64,000 bases of DNA from Promicromonospora sp. MEB111 (GCF_030209445.1 NZ_JARVSD010000022.1:58898-122897), one strand, 5' to 3'. Shown: positions 50,056 through 58,426, counted from the stretch's first letter. Numbers and translations: made by a program. Notes: generated by a model not told the origin, from the letters alone.

Positions 50056-51726
50056 ATGAGGATCCTCCTGCTGGTTTCTGCCTTCAACGGTCTTACCCAG
50101 CGGGTCTGGTGCTCCCTGCGGGAGCAGGGGCACGACGTCGGAGTCGAGCTCGCCCCGACCTTCGAGTCGGGCGCCGCCATGACCCGCGCCGTCGAGCGGG
50201 CGGACCCCGACCTGATCCTGTGCCCGTTCCTCAAGCACCGCGTGCCGGACACGATCTACGACCGCTGGCCGACCGTCATCGTGCACCCTGGCCCCGTGGG
50301 CGACCGCGGGCCCTCGTCGCTGGACCACGCGATCCGCGACGGCCGCGACCGGTGGGGCGTCACGGCCCTGTCCGCCGTCGAGGAGCTGGACGCCGGCCCG
50401 GTGTGGGCCACCGCCGTCTTCGACATGCCGGACCAGCCGATCTCCAAGAGCGCCCTCTACAACAGCCGGGTCGCGGACGCCGCGATGGCCTGCATCGGCG
50501 AGGTGGTCCGCAAGGTCGCCGACGGCGAGCGGCCCATCCCGGCCGAGGCCTGCCTGCGGATCGTGCCGGTCAGCGGTGAGCTGCCGCTGCTGCGCCGCGA
50601 GGACTTCCGGGTCGACTGGAGCCGCCCCGCCACCGAGCTGGAGCGGCTCGTCGCCGCGGCCGACGGCGCCCCCGGCGCCCCGGCGGGCGTGAACGGCCGG
50701 TCGGTCTGCATCTTCGACGCCGTCGCGTCGCCGGAGCACACCGGCGCGCAGCCCGGAACCGTGGTGGGCCGCAACCTCGACGCGGTGGCGATCGCCTGCG
50801 GCGTCGGCACGCTCTGGGTCGGCTACGCCGCCGAGCTGAGCGGACGCCGCGGCACCAAGCTGCCGGCCGCCCAGGTCATCGACGCGAGCAACGCACCGTT
50901 CCGCCGCGTCCCGGACGCCCTGGCCGAGACGACCTACGTGCGCGACGGCGCCGTCGGCTACCTGACGTTCCGCTCGTACAGCGGCGCGATGTACACCGAG
51001 CAGTGCCGCCGCATGACCAGCGCCGTCGAGAAGGCCCTCACCGAGGACACCCGGGTGCTGGTCATCAAGGGCACCGAGCACGCGTTCTCCAACGGCATCC
51101 ACCTGGGCACCGTCGACGCGTCGCCGGACCCGGCCGCGGAGGCCTGGGAGAACATCTGCGCCATCGACGAGCTGTGCCTCGCCATCGCCACCGCGGAGCA
51201 GCTCACGGTCGCCGCGTTCACCGCGAACGCCGGCGCCGGCGGCGTCATGGCCGGGCTGTGCGCGGACGTCACGCTCGCCCGCGAGGGCGTCGTCCTCAAC
51301 CCGTACTACGACATGGGGATCTACGGCTCCGAGCTGCACTCGTGGAGCATGCCGGCCCGCGTCGGGGACCACCGCGCGTCGCTGCTGCTGTCGCGCAAGC
51401 TGCCGATCTCGGTGGCCGAGGCGGCCCGCATCGGGCTGATCAGCGCCGTCGGGCCGCGTGAGTGGGGCGAGTTCACCACCTGGCTGTCCTCGGCGGCGCA
51501 GGGGTACGAGGAGCCCGCGACGCTCGGCTGGATGCTCGCCGCGCGCGCGGAGCGCCGCGCGACGGACCGCCCGCTGTCGTACTACCAGACCATCGAGCTG
51601 GCCGAGATGGCCCGCGACTTCTTCGACGACCGCAACGCCTTCTCGGTGCACCGCCGGGCGTTCCTGCGCAAGACGGCGGCGGACGCCACCCCCGAGAAGC
51701 TGCGCTTCTCCACCGCCCGCGTCTGA
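50056..51726 (+). CDS. hypX: HypX/HoxX-like protein (formyltransferase fused to enoyl-CoA hydratase fold)
   Basis: A 556-residue two-domain protein. Residues 1-270 resemble the N10-formyl-THF-dependent formyltransferase fold: MRILLLVSAFNGLTQRVW, DLILCPFLKHRVPD, VIVHPGPVGDRGPSSLDHAI. That last motif, with GDRGPSSLD, is typical of HypX. From about 290 a crotonase-like domain follows (VGYLTFRSYSGAMYTEQ, VLVIKGTEHAFSNGIHLG, NAGAGGVMAGLCADVTLAREG, LNPYYDMGIYGSELHSW). HypX makes the CO ligand of [NiFe]-hydrogenase from formyl-THF under oxic conditions. No hydrogenase or other hyp gene lies in this window, so it may serve a distant hydrogenase or have a different formyl-based role. It stands alone, with its own promoter and a perfect terminator hairpin. 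Confidence 0.82.
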   Translation: MRILLLVSAFNGLTQRVWCSLREQGHDVGVELAPTFESGAAMTRAVERADPDLILCPFLKHRVPDTIYDRWPTVIVHPGPVGDRGPSSLDHAIRDGRDRWGVTALSAVEELDAGPVWATAVFDMPDQPISKSALYNSRVADAAMACIGEVVRKVADGERPIPAEACLRIVPVSGELPLLRREDFRVDWSRPATELERLVAAADGAPGAPAGVNGRSVCIFDAVASPEHTGAQPGTVVGRNLDAVAIACGVGTLWVGYAAELSGRRGTKLPAAQVIDASNAPFRRVPDALAETTYVRDGAVGYLTFRSYSGAMYTEQCRRMTSAVEKALTEDTRVLVIKGTEHAFSNGIHLGTVDASPDPAAEAWENICAIDELCLAIATAEQLTVAAFTANAGAGGVMAGLCADVTLAREGVVLNPYYDMGIYGSELHSWSMPARVGDHRASLLLSRKLPISVAEAARIGLISAVGPREWGEFTTWLSSAAQGYEEPATLGWMLAARAERRATDRPLSYYQTIELAEMARDFFDDRNAFSVHRRAFLRKTAADATPEKLRFSTARV

Positions 51727-51760
51727 CGCCGGCGGCGACCCCGCGGTGACCCGCGGCAGG

Positions 51761-51806
51761 AGGTCAGGTGATTTGCGGCTCGACGTGCCGATCACCTGAC
51801 CTTTTG
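51761..51806 (+). terminator. Rho-independent terminator after hypX
   Basis: AGGTCAGGTGAT (51761-51772) and ATCACCTGACCT (51791-51802) form a perfect 12-bp stem, followed directly by TTT. The GGTCA/TGACC core slightly recalls the dispersed palindrome family, but the outer arms are absent, so it is kept separate. Confidence 0.75.
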
Positions 51807-51925
51807 CCAATGTTGGCCGGAGTGTCGTGCAAGATCCACGCCGCTCGCCACATGACACGGGTGGAGGCGTCGCAGTCCTGCGGCACACACCTGGTGGTGT
51901 CAGAGGCGAGTGGAAGGAACTGGGC

Positions 51926-52579
51926 ATGAAGATCGAGCGGACGAACCGGTCGGGCAAGACGGCACGGACCCTGGCGCGCACGGGTGCGTCGGCCCTGGGC
52001 ATCGGGGTGGTCGCGGTCCTCGCGCTGACGGGGTGCGCGCAGTCCGACGTCGGCGGCTCCGAGGTGGCCGGGTCCACGACCACCACGTCCCCGTCCCCGG
52101 AGGAGAGCGACGTGACCAGCCCCAGCCCGTCGGACGGCGCCGAGGACGGCAAGCTGCCCGAGGCCGCCGAGATGGAGATCGTGGCCGGAGCGAAGGGCCG
52201 CGGCCTGCCGCCGGGCCTGGAGGGCAGCACCGAGTCGACGGCGGGCGTCGCGTGGGCGCCCGAGCCCGGTCTGCTCTACGTCGTGACCAACGGGTCCAGC
52301 TCCTGCCCCACCTTCGCGGAGCCCGAGGCGACCATCGGCTCGGGCGGCAAGTCGGACGGCGTCGCCGCGGCGGACGGCGTGCTCGCGGTGACGTTCGTGC
52401 CTGCCGACAACGGCATCTGCACCATGGACTTCGTGCCCACGACCACGGTGGTCGAGGCTCCCGCGGAGGCGGACACGGGCCGTCCGGTGCCGGTTCAGCT
52501 GGGCGACAAGGGCAAGGTGGAGCTCGAGCCCCGCGACGCCGACGGCGAGGCCGGACCCGTCGCGTGGCTCGACTCGTGA
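51926..52579 (+). CDS. Putative lipoprotein of unknown function
   Basis: A 217-residue exported lipoprotein. The N-terminus is basic, followed by a hydrophobic segment (ALGIGVVAVLALTGC) ending in a lipobox LTGC with the lipidated cysteine near residue 37. A Ser/Thr/Pro linker (STTTTSPSPEESDVTSPSPS, in part) leads to a beta-rich domain with two cysteines (SSSCPTFAEPEA and NGICTMDF) that could form a disulfide. No family is recognised. ATG 51926 follows GGAAGGAA by about seven bases. It precedes another lipoprotein gene, and both are separated from hypX by its terminator. Confidence 0.75.
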   Translation: MKIERTNRSGKTARTLARTGASALGIGVVAVLALTGCAQSDVGGSEVAGSTTTTSPSPEESDVTSPSPSDGAEDGKLPEAAEMEIVAGAKGRGLPPGLEGSTESTAGVAWAPEPGLLYVVTNGSSSCPTFAEPEATIGSGGKSDGVAAADGVLAVTFVPADNGICTMDFVPTTTVVEAPAEADTGRPVPVQLGDKGKVELEPRDADGEAGPVAWLDS

Positions 52580-52642
52580 GGGTCGCGTGTCGGTTCGCCA
52601 GCGGGTAGGAAATCCACCGAGCACAACCGGTAGGTTGTCCGG

Positions 52643-54184
52643 GTGATTCGCCCCGCCCGCCGTCGTCAGCCTGCGGCCGTTGTCGCCACGCTGCTCACCT
52701 CAGTTCTGCTCCTCGCCGCCTGCGGAGCACCCCCGAAGGTGCAGACGGCGCTGGAGGACGTGGGCAAGTCGGACGGCTCGGCGACGGAGGGCGCTCCCGA
52801 GGGCTACGAGGACTACTACGGCCAGTCGCTGGAGTGGACCGAGTGCGGCGGGGAGTTCCAGTGCGCCACGGCGTCGGCCCCGCTCTCGTGGCACGACCCG
52901 GGCGAGGGGAGCATCGAGATCGCGCTCAAGCGGCTCCCCGCCTCCGGGCAGAAGATCGGGTCCCTGCTGGTCAACCCGGGCGGGCCGGGCGGGTCGGGCG
53001 TGGACTTCGTGAGCGACCCGGCGCGGTTCGGGCAGTCGCTGCGCTCGTCGTTCGACATCGTCGGGTTCGACCCGCGCGGGGTGGGGCAGTCGACGCCGGT
53101 CACGTGCCTCGACGACGCGGGCAAGGACGAGTTCCTCAGCACGGACTACCCCTACACGCCCGAGGGCCTGGCCGACCGCCAGGACGCGGTGCGCGCCTGG
53201 GGCGAGGCCTGTGCCGAGAACACGGGGCCGCTGCTGGGGAACGTGGACACGCAGTCCGCCGCGCGTGACATGGACATGCTCCGCGGCGCGCTCGGCGACG
53301 ACGAGCTCAACTACCTCGGCTACTCCTACGGCACCCAGCTCGGGGCCACCTACGCAGGCCTGTTCCCGGACCGGGCCGGCCGCCTGGTGCTCGACGGCGC
53401 GCTCGACACCACGCTCAGCTCCGACGAGGTCGCGCTGCAGCAGGCCGAGGGCTTCGAGAGCGCGCTGCGCGCCTACGTCACCGACTGCCAGGCGGGCAGC
53501 GACTGCCCGCTCGGCGACGACGTGACCACCGGCCTGCAGCAGATCCAGGCCATGGTGGAGGACGCCGAGCCCAACCCCATCCCGACGTCGTCGGGCCGCG
53601 ACGTGACCAAGAAGCTCGCGTTCTACGGCGTGGCCGTGACGATGTACGACGAGGCCTCCTGGTCGTTCCTCACGCAGGCGCTGCAGCAGGTGTTCTGGGA
53701 GGGCAAGGGCGACGACCTGCTCTACCTCGCGGACGTCTACAACGACCGCAACGACGACGGCACCTTCAAGTCCAACAGCGAGGAGGCGTTCCGCGCGATC
53801 AACTGCGCCGACGCCCGCGCCGAGGAGGACATGACGAAGATGCGCGACCTCGCCGAGGACATCCGGAAGGCCGCCCCCACGCTCGGCGAGTCGTTCGGCT
53901 ACTCCGGCATCGAGTGCACGGACTGGCCGTACCCGGCGGCCGAGCAGGAGTTCGACCCCGCCGCGAAGGGCGCGCCGCCGATCCTGGTCGTCGGCACCAC
54001 GAACGACCCGGCCACGCCGTACCGCTGGGCCGAGTCGCTCGCCGACACGCTCGACTCGGGCGTGCTGGTCACGTACGAGGGCGAGGGGCACACGGCGTAC
54101 GGCCGGTCCAACACCTGCGTCAGCAACGCCGTCGAGGCCTACCTCGTCGAGGGCAAGGTGCCCGAGGACGGCCTCACCTGCTGA
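52643..54184 (+). CDS. TAP-type alpha/beta-hydrolase lipoprotein (tripeptidyl aminopeptidase family)
   Basis: A 513-residue secreted lipoprotein. Signal: AVVATLLTSVLLLAACGAPP, lipobox LAAC. The alpha/beta-hydrolase core: SLLVNPGGPGGSGVDFV (oxyanion region), IVGFDPRGVGQSTPVTC, nucleophile elbow LGYSYGTQLGATYAGLFP with Ser, and a C-terminal TAP-like domain ILVVGTTNDPATPYRWAESLA with Asp and GEGHTAYGRSNTCV with His. Similar Streptomyces SlpD/Tap enzymes remove tripeptides or act as proline-type peptidases outside the cell. TAGGTT (52631-52636) six bases before the GTG suggests a leaderless transcript. Confidence 0.9.
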   Translation: MIRPARRRQPAAVVATLLTSVLLLAACGAPPKVQTALEDVGKSDGSATEGAPEGYEDYYGQSLEWTECGGEFQCATASAPLSWHDPGEGSIEIALKRLPASGQKIGSLLVNPGGPGGSGVDFVSDPARFGQSLRSSFDIVGFDPRGVGQSTPVTCLDDAGKDEFLSTDYPYTPEGLADRQDAVRAWGEACAENTGPLLGNVDTQSAARDMDMLRGALGDDELNYLGYSYGTQLGATYAGLFPDRAGRLVLDGALDTTLSSDEVALQQAEGFESALRAYVTDCQAGSDCPLGDDVTTGLQQIQAMVEDAEPNPIPTSSGRDVTKKLAFYGVAVTMYDEASWSFLTQALQQVFWEGKGDDLLYLADVYNDRNDDGTFKSNSEEAFRAINCADARAEEDMTKMRDLAEDIRKAAPTLGESFGYSGIECTDWPYPAAEQEFDPAAKGAPPILVVGTTNDPATPYRWAESLADTLDSGVLVTYEGEGHTAYGRSNTCVSNAVEAYLVEGKVPEDGLTC

Positions 54185-54255
54185 CCGTTCGCCGGCTCGT
54201 CCCGGGCCGGCGAGCGGCCTGGTTCGGCGGGTCGACGACGTCACACGGTTTCGCT

Positions 54256-54285
54256 TTGGAACCTGGGACGTGCATTGGGTACAGT
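54256..54285 (+). promoter_or_regulatory. Promoter of tRNA-Thr
   Basis: TTGGAA (54256-54261), 18 bp, TACAGT (54280-54285); the tRNA begins 45 bases later. The match to sigma-70 boxes is moderate. Confidence 0.45.
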
Positions 54286-54330
54286 TAGGCCCGCTCACCC
54301 ATCCGGCTCCGGCCGGCGTGCGGTGCGTAC

Positions 54331-54406
54331 GCCGCCTTAGCTCAGTCGGCAGAGCGTCTCACTCGTAATGAGAAGGTCGTGGGTTCGATTCCCACAGGCG
54401 GCTCCA
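54331..54406 (+). tRNA. tRNA-Thr (anticodon CGU)
   Basis: A full cloverleaf is visible. Acceptor GCCGCCT pairs with AGGCGGC, D-stem GCTC with GAGC, anticodon stem TCTCA with TGAGA around loop CTCGTAA (anticodon CGT), and T-stem GTGGG with CCCAC around TTCGATT. CCA is encoded. Its 3' half is duplicated at 55568-55610, so this gene was the integration target of the element that follows. Confidence 0.96.
54362..54404 (+). repeat. Left 43-bp direct repeat (attachment site) within tRNA-Thr
   Basis: From CTCG in the anticodon loop to GGCTC near the 3' end, 43 bases are identical to 55568-55610. A core starting at the anticodon loop and ending at the tRNA 3' end is the standard footprint of tyrosine-recombinase integration. 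Confidence 0.88.
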
Positions 54407-54408
54407 CC

Positions 54409-54462
54409 AAGAAAACCCCGTCCGACCAGGCCATATGTGCCTCGGTTGGCCGGGGTTTCTTG
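54409..54462 (+). terminator. Terminator hairpin after tRNA-Thr
   Basis: AAGAAAACCCCG-T-CC-G-ACC on the left pairs with GGT-T-GG-C-CGGGGTTTCTT on the right, with two mismatches or bulges and a T-rich end. It comes from the inserted element, since the ancestral downstream sequence is now at 55611. Confidence 0.65.
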
Positions 54463-54749
54463 CGTCTCAGGCCCCGTTGCGGGCATCTCGCGCACCCCCC
54501 GCGCTCCCCGGGTCGTTGTTGAGCCTGTTCAGCCCTGCCTTGTCGGCGTCGGTTCCAAGGCGCCGCTGCGCGGCGCTGGGCCGTCCGGCCGGCGGGGGCC
54601 CGCGATGGGGCCCCGCGCTCCGGGCCGCAAGCGGCCCTCGCGCACCCCACCGCACCCCGACGGCCTACCGGCCCGGTCCGCTAGCCTCCCGCTATGGCAA
54701 AAGCGGCAGACCGTGAGCGCGAGCCAGTGACCGGCAGCGGGTGGCCTCG

Positions 54750-55172
54750 ATGACGTTCCGCTACCCCACCGAGAGCCCAGCGGAAAGTGCGGCCTACTGG
54801 AGACGCCTGCGACCCCAGGGCACGTTCGTGGTCGGCGTCGCGGTCCTCCTGTTCTACGCGATCGTGGGCGCGCCCTGGTGGTGGGTTGCGATCGTCACCG
54901 CAATCTCAGTTGTCTCGGGCATCCCCGCGTTCAGCGCCTGGATCACCGACCGACGCTGGGCACGCCGTCTAGCTGCCATCGGGGACAACCTGCGACCCCG
55001 CATGATCACGCTGGGCCTCGTGTTCGGAGCCACGATCCTGCTGCAAGGAATCGTCGGCATGACACTCGGCACCTGGCCTGCGACAGCCCTCGCACCTGTG
55101 GCCTTCGCCATCGAATTCCTCATCGCACGGGAACGCCTCCGCGCACGCGCAGCGAACAAGGGCAAGCGGTAG
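54750..55172 (+). CDS. Small membrane protein carried by the tRNA-Thr insertion
   Basis: A 140-residue protein with four likely membrane segments: FVVGVAVLLFYAIVGA, WWWVAIVTAISVVSGIPAF, MITLGLVFGATILLQGIVG and ATALAPVAFAIEFLIA. A basic loop (ITDRRWARRLAAIGDNLRPR) lies in the middle and a basic C-terminal tail at the end. No family is recognised. Codon use is less GC-extreme than in the flanking chromosome, in line with acquisition. ATG 54750 is preferred; GTG 54741 is in frame. No good ribosome-binding site is seen for either. It is the only apparent gene of the insertion. Confidence 0.6.
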   Translation: MTFRYPTESPAESAAYWRRLRPQGTFVVGVAVLLFYAIVGAPWWWVAIVTAISVVSGIPAFSAWITDRRWARRLAAIGDNLRPRMITLGLVFGATILLQGIVGMTLGTWPATALAPVAFAIEFLIARERLRARAANKGKR

Positions 55173-55228
55173 GCCACGAGCCTCCGGCGGGCACCCGGGA
55201 GTCAAGAGGATCGGGGGAGCCGCGGTGC

Positions 55229-55411
55229 CCCTGTTCCTCCGTCATCCATTGGCTTGACCGGGACCCTGACACCGAACCCGCCGCCAGTGCAACAGGTCCC
55301 GCCACCACCCAGCACCACCGCACCGAAGTCCGATGAGCGGGACCTGTTGCACTACCGGCAGAACCGACGTCCGAGACGTGCCCCGCGCCAACGGATGACG
55401 GAGGAACAGGG
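55229..55411. repeat. 183-bp nested inverted repeat inside the insertion
   Basis: Outer arms 55229-55253 and 55387-55411 match at 24 of 25 positions. Inner arms 55287-55302 (GTGCAACAGGTCCCGC) and 55337-55352 match perfectly over 16 bp. The intervening parts are also partly complementary, so the whole forms one long interrupted stem. No open reading frame explains it. It could be a miniature transposable element, a structured RNA or a recombination/replication site of the element. Confidence 0.75.
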
Positions 55412-55567
55412 ACCCCGAAGCAGGAGCATGTTGGGTCACAGACCCGCGATGACAGCTCCGATTCCACGCACCCCCCGCGCACCCCCACCGAGCGAACGCC
55501 TGGTTCGAGCGCACCACATGCACGCGGAACGAGGCGAAGAATCTGGCCCGCAGGGCTCCGGGACGTT

Positions 55568-55610
55568 CTCGTAATGAGAAGGTCGTGGGTTCGATTCCCA
55601 CAGGCGGCTC
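55568..55610 (+). repeat. Right 43-bp direct repeat (tRNA-Thr 3' fragment)
   Basis: Identical to 54362-54404. It lacks the acceptor 5' half, D-arm and most of the anticodon stem, so it is not a functional tRNA. The base after GGCTC differs from the left copy (A here, C there), so CCA is not encoded on this side. Confidence 0.88.
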
Positions 55611-55615
55611 AGACA

Positions 55616-55647
55616 GGCCAGGTCAGAAGCTAGTTTCTGACCTGGCC
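55616..55647 (+). terminator. Ancestral tRNA-Thr terminator displaced by the insertion
   Basis: GGCCAGGTCAGAA (55616-55628) and TTCTGACCTGGCC (55635-55647) form a perfect 13-bp stem with a six-base loop, right after the tRNA fragment. Its position suggests it ended the tRNA transcript before integration. Confidence 0.75.
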
Positions 55648-55725
55648 TTCCTGCGTCATTCACCCAGTTCGGGTGACGACCACCTGCCCGCCGGCCCCTA
55701 CCGTCGCGCTCATGAGGGGCCTCGG

Positions 55726-57279
55726 ATGAGCGCGGCGGGCACGGCGGCGGCCACGTCGGTCGGCGCCCGTGGGGTGCTCGCGGCGACCTGCATCTCCACC
55801 CTGGTCGTCAACGCCAACACCTCCGCCGTCAGCATCCTGCTGCCGGCGATCAGCGAGGACACCGGGATGTCGGTCGACACCCTCCAGTGGGCCGTCACCG
55901 GCTACTCGCTCGTCGGTGCCGCGGTGATCATCACGTCCGGCTCCCTGGGCGACGTCTTCGGGCGCAAGCGGGTCTTCCAGCTCGGCCTGGCGCTGTTCGT
56001 CGTCTCCTGCGTGCTGATCGCGCTGGCCTCGTCGGGCGGCATGGTGATCGCGGGCCGGGTCATCCAGGGTGCCGCCGGCGCGACCATCCTGGCCTGCGGG
56101 CTGAGCCTCCTGTCGGTGGCCACCAAGGGGGACGAGAACCTCCGTGCCGTCTCGCTGTGGGGCGCCGCGGCGGCGGTCGGCGCGGCCGCGGGGCCGCTGG
56201 TCGGCGGCGTGCTCGTCGACGTCACGGGCTGGCAGGGACTGTTCTGGATCGACGCCGGCGTCGCCGTGCTGTGCATGGCGCTCACCTTCTTCACCGTCTC
56301 GGAGTCCAGCGATCCCGACGCGCCGCGGTCGGTCGACTACCTCGGCACCGTCCTGATCGCGGCCACGCTGGTGCCGTTGATCCTCGGGGTGAGCAAGAGC
56401 GGCGACTGGGGATGGATCTCGGTGCCCACGCTCACCTGCTTCGCGATCACCCTGGTCGCGGGCTACGGATTCGTGCAGACCGAGCGGCGCGTCCGGGCCC
56501 CGCTCCTGGACCTGGCCCTGCTGCGCAACCGGACGCTGGTCGGCGCGACCATCGCCATCCTGATCGGCGCGGGCACGATCAACGGTCTGATGTACCTGCT
56601 CAGCCTCTACTTCCAGGACCCGTCGACCCTCGACCTCTCGCCGCTGGAGGCGGGCCTCGCCACGCTGCCCGCGACGGTGGGCCTCGTGGTCATCGCCCCG
56701 CTGGTGCCCCGGCTCGCCGCGCGGTTCGGTGCCCGGCAGGCCATCGGTGCCGGGTTCGCGATCACGACCGCCGGCTTCGTGCTGATCGGCCTCGCCGACG
56801 CCTCCTGGCAGTACGCGGCGTTCCTGCTGCCGCTGATTGCCATCGCCGTCGGCATGGGGCTGTCGAACGGGCCCTCGTCGTCGGCGGCCACGGCCGCCGT
56901 GCCGCCCGAGCAGGTGGGGGAGGCCTCGGGCTTCTCCAACATGGCGAGGTACGTCGGGGCCGCCGTCGCGACCGCCCTGGCGGCCACGATCTACGCCACC
57001 GTCACCGCCAACCAGGTGGCGGACGGCGCCGCGGACGCGGAGGCCCTCTCGTCCGGCCTCGCCGCGGCGTCCTGGGTGATGGCGGTGTTCAGCGCGCTCG
57101 GGCTGCTGCTCGCTATCGTCGTCATCGTGCGGCACCCGGCCGGCCGGGGCACCTTGTCCGACTCGGCCGCGGCGGCCGCCGCGCACCTGCACACGCTGCC
57201 CACGACCGCGGCCGCCGTAGCCCCGGCCGCGGGCGAGGACACCGCGTCCGTCGACCACCCCTCGGGAGAGACGCCATGA
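55726..57279 (+). CDS. MFS drug exporter, DHA2 (14-helix) type
   Basis: A 517-residue transporter with about 14 membrane helices, the length of the DHA2 group (EmrB/QacA). Family motifs: LQWAVTGYSLVGAAVIITSG near residue 50, motif A GSLGDVFGRKRVFQLGL after the second helix, and motif C-like GAAAAVGAAAGPLVGGVL in helix 5. It likely exports small hydrophobic molecules using the proton gradient. ATG 55726 is the start used; no strong ribosome-binding site is visible. The stop overlaps the ATG of an M24 peptidase gene, an unusual pairing that may link export with breakdown of a peptide-like compound. Confidence 0.9.
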   Translation: MSAAGTAAATSVGARGVLAATCISTLVVNANTSAVSILLPAISEDTGMSVDTLQWAVTGYSLVGAAVIITSGSLGDVFGRKRVFQLGLALFVVSCVLIALASSGGMVIAGRVIQGAAGATILACGLSLLSVATKGDENLRAVSLWGAAAAVGAAAGPLVGGVLVDVTGWQGLFWIDAGVAVLCMALTFFTVSESSDPDAPRSVDYLGTVLIAATLVPLILGVSKSGDWGWISVPTLTCFAITLVAGYGFVQTERRVRAPLLDLALLRNRTLVGATIAILIGAGTINGLMYLLSLYFQDPSTLDLSPLEAGLATLPATVGLVVIAPLVPRLAARFGARQAIGAGFAITTAGFVLIGLADASWQYAAFLLPLIAIAVGMGLSNGPSSSAATAAVPPEQVGEASGFSNMARYVGAAVATALAATIYATVTANQVADGAADAEALSSGLAAASWVMAVFSALGLLLAIVVIVRHPAGRGTLSDSAAAAAAHLHTLPTTAAAVAPAAGEDTASVDHPSGETP

Positions 57280-58412
57280 GCAACGAAGCACCGCTGACCG
57301 CCGTCCCGTTCACCACCCGGGACTACGCCGCCCGGATGGCGCGGGTGGTCGACGACGCCCGGGCCGCCGGGCTCGACGGCGTGCTGGTGGCGCCCGGTCC
57401 CGACCTGGTCTGGCTCACGGGGTACCAGCCCACGGCGATCACCGAACGGCTCACGATGCTGCTGCTCACCCCGGACCACGAGCCCACGCTCCTGGTCCCG
57501 ACCCTCGAGCGGCCGGACGCCGAACGTGCCGAGGGCGCCCCGGCGACCACGCTCGTGGGCTGGCTGGACGGCGCCGACCCGTACGACGTGGTGCGTGACC
57601 TGCTGCGCCCGGACGGGACGTACGGCGTCTCGGACAACACGTGGGCGATGCACCTGCTGGGGCTGCAGACCGCGCTGCCCGCGTCGGGCTACCGGTCGCT
57701 GACCCAGCGGCTCCCGATGCTGCGCGCCGTCAAGGACGAGAACGAGTTGGCACGCCTGGCCGCCGCGGGCGCGGCCGCCGACGCGACCTACGAGGAGATC
57801 CTGCGGGTGCGCTTCGGCGGCCGCCAGGAGACCGAGGTCGCCGCCGACCTCGCGGACCTGCTGCGCGCCCACGGCCACGAGCAGGTCGACTTCACCGTGG
57901 TGGGTTCCGGACCCAACGGGGCCAACCCCCACCACGAGGCGGGGGTGCGCAAGATCCAGGACGGCGACTGCGTGGTGCTCGACTTCGGCGGCCTGATGTT
58001 CGGCTACGGCTCCGACACCAGCCGCACCGTGTGCGTCGGCGAACCGACCGCGGAGATCCGCGAGGTGCACGAGATCGTGCGGCAGGCCCAGCAGGCCGGC
58101 GTCGACGCGGTCCGGCCGGGGGTGGCCTGCCAGGAGGTCGACCGGGCGGCGCGGCGGCTGATCACCGAGGCCGGGTACGGCGAGCGGTTCATCCACCGCA
58201 CCGGCCACGGCATCGGCGTCACCACCCACGAGCCGCCGTACATGATCGAGGGCGAGGAGCTGCCCATGGTGCCCGGCATGTGCTTCTCGGTCGAGCCCGG
58301 CATCTACCTGCCCGGCCGCTTCGGCGTGCGGATCGAGGACATCGTCACGGTCACCCCGGACGGCGGGCGCCGCCTGAACACCAGCGACCACGCGCTGCGC
58401 AGCGTGGAGTGA
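57276..58412 (+). CDS. M24-family metallopeptidase (Xaa-Pro peptidase type)
   Basis: A 378-residue two-domain enzyme. The N-terminal creatinase-like domain covers about 1-135 (LDGVLVAPGPDLVWLTGYQP). The C-terminal pita-bread domain carries the five metal ligands: Asp in VLDFGGLMFGYGSDTS (two Asp), His in HRTGHGIGVTTHEPP, Glu in CFSVEPGIY and Glu in GVRIEDIVTVT. Such enzymes cleave an X-Pro bond in dipeptides or remove the first residue before proline. The ATG overlaps the stop of the MFS gene, so the two form one operon. The last genes downstream are convergent. Confidence 0.92.
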   Translation: MSNEAPLTAVPFTTRDYAARMARVVDDARAAGLDGVLVAPGPDLVWLTGYQPTAITERLTMLLLTPDHEPTLLVPTLERPDAERAEGAPATTLVGWLDGADPYDVVRDLLRPDGTYGVSDNTWAMHLLGLQTALPASGYRSLTQRLPMLRAVKDENELARLAAAGAAADATYEEILRVRFGGRQETEVAADLADLLRAHGHEQVDFTVVGSGPNGANPHHEAGVRKIQDGDCVVLDFGGLMFGYGSDTSRTVCVGEPTAEIREVHEIVRQAQQAGVDAVRPGVACQEVDRAARRLITEAGYGERFIHRTGHGIGVTTHEPPYMIEGEELPMVPGMCFSVEPGIYLPGRFGVRIEDIVTVTPDGGRRLNTSDHALRSVE

Positions 58413-58426
58413 GCCGGCAGGAAGGG

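Larger units (their letters stand above)
54405..55610 (+). mobile_element. 1.2 kb integrase-less insertion at tRNA-Thr
   Basis: The segment between the two 43-bp repeats is about 1.2 kb, including the right repeat. It holds a terminator hairpin, a GC-rich stretch of small hairpins without a gene (about 54463-54749), one membrane-protein gene (54750-55172) and a 183-bp nested inverted repeat (55229-55411). No integrase, replication or transfer gene is present. It is either the remnant of a larger integrative element or a passive element mobilised by an integrase elsewhere. Confidence 0.75.

Noticed and set aside
51761..51802. Seventh copy of the dispersed palindrome after hypX
   Set aside because: It shares only GGTCA/TGACC with the family, lacks the ACGTGTCAGAC arms and ends in T-residues like an ordinary terminator.
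54342..54650. Open frame covering the tRNA-Thr region on the minus strand (ends in PPVGIEPTTFSLRVRRS)
   Set aside because: This peptide is the well-known antisense translation of tRNA genes, not a protein.
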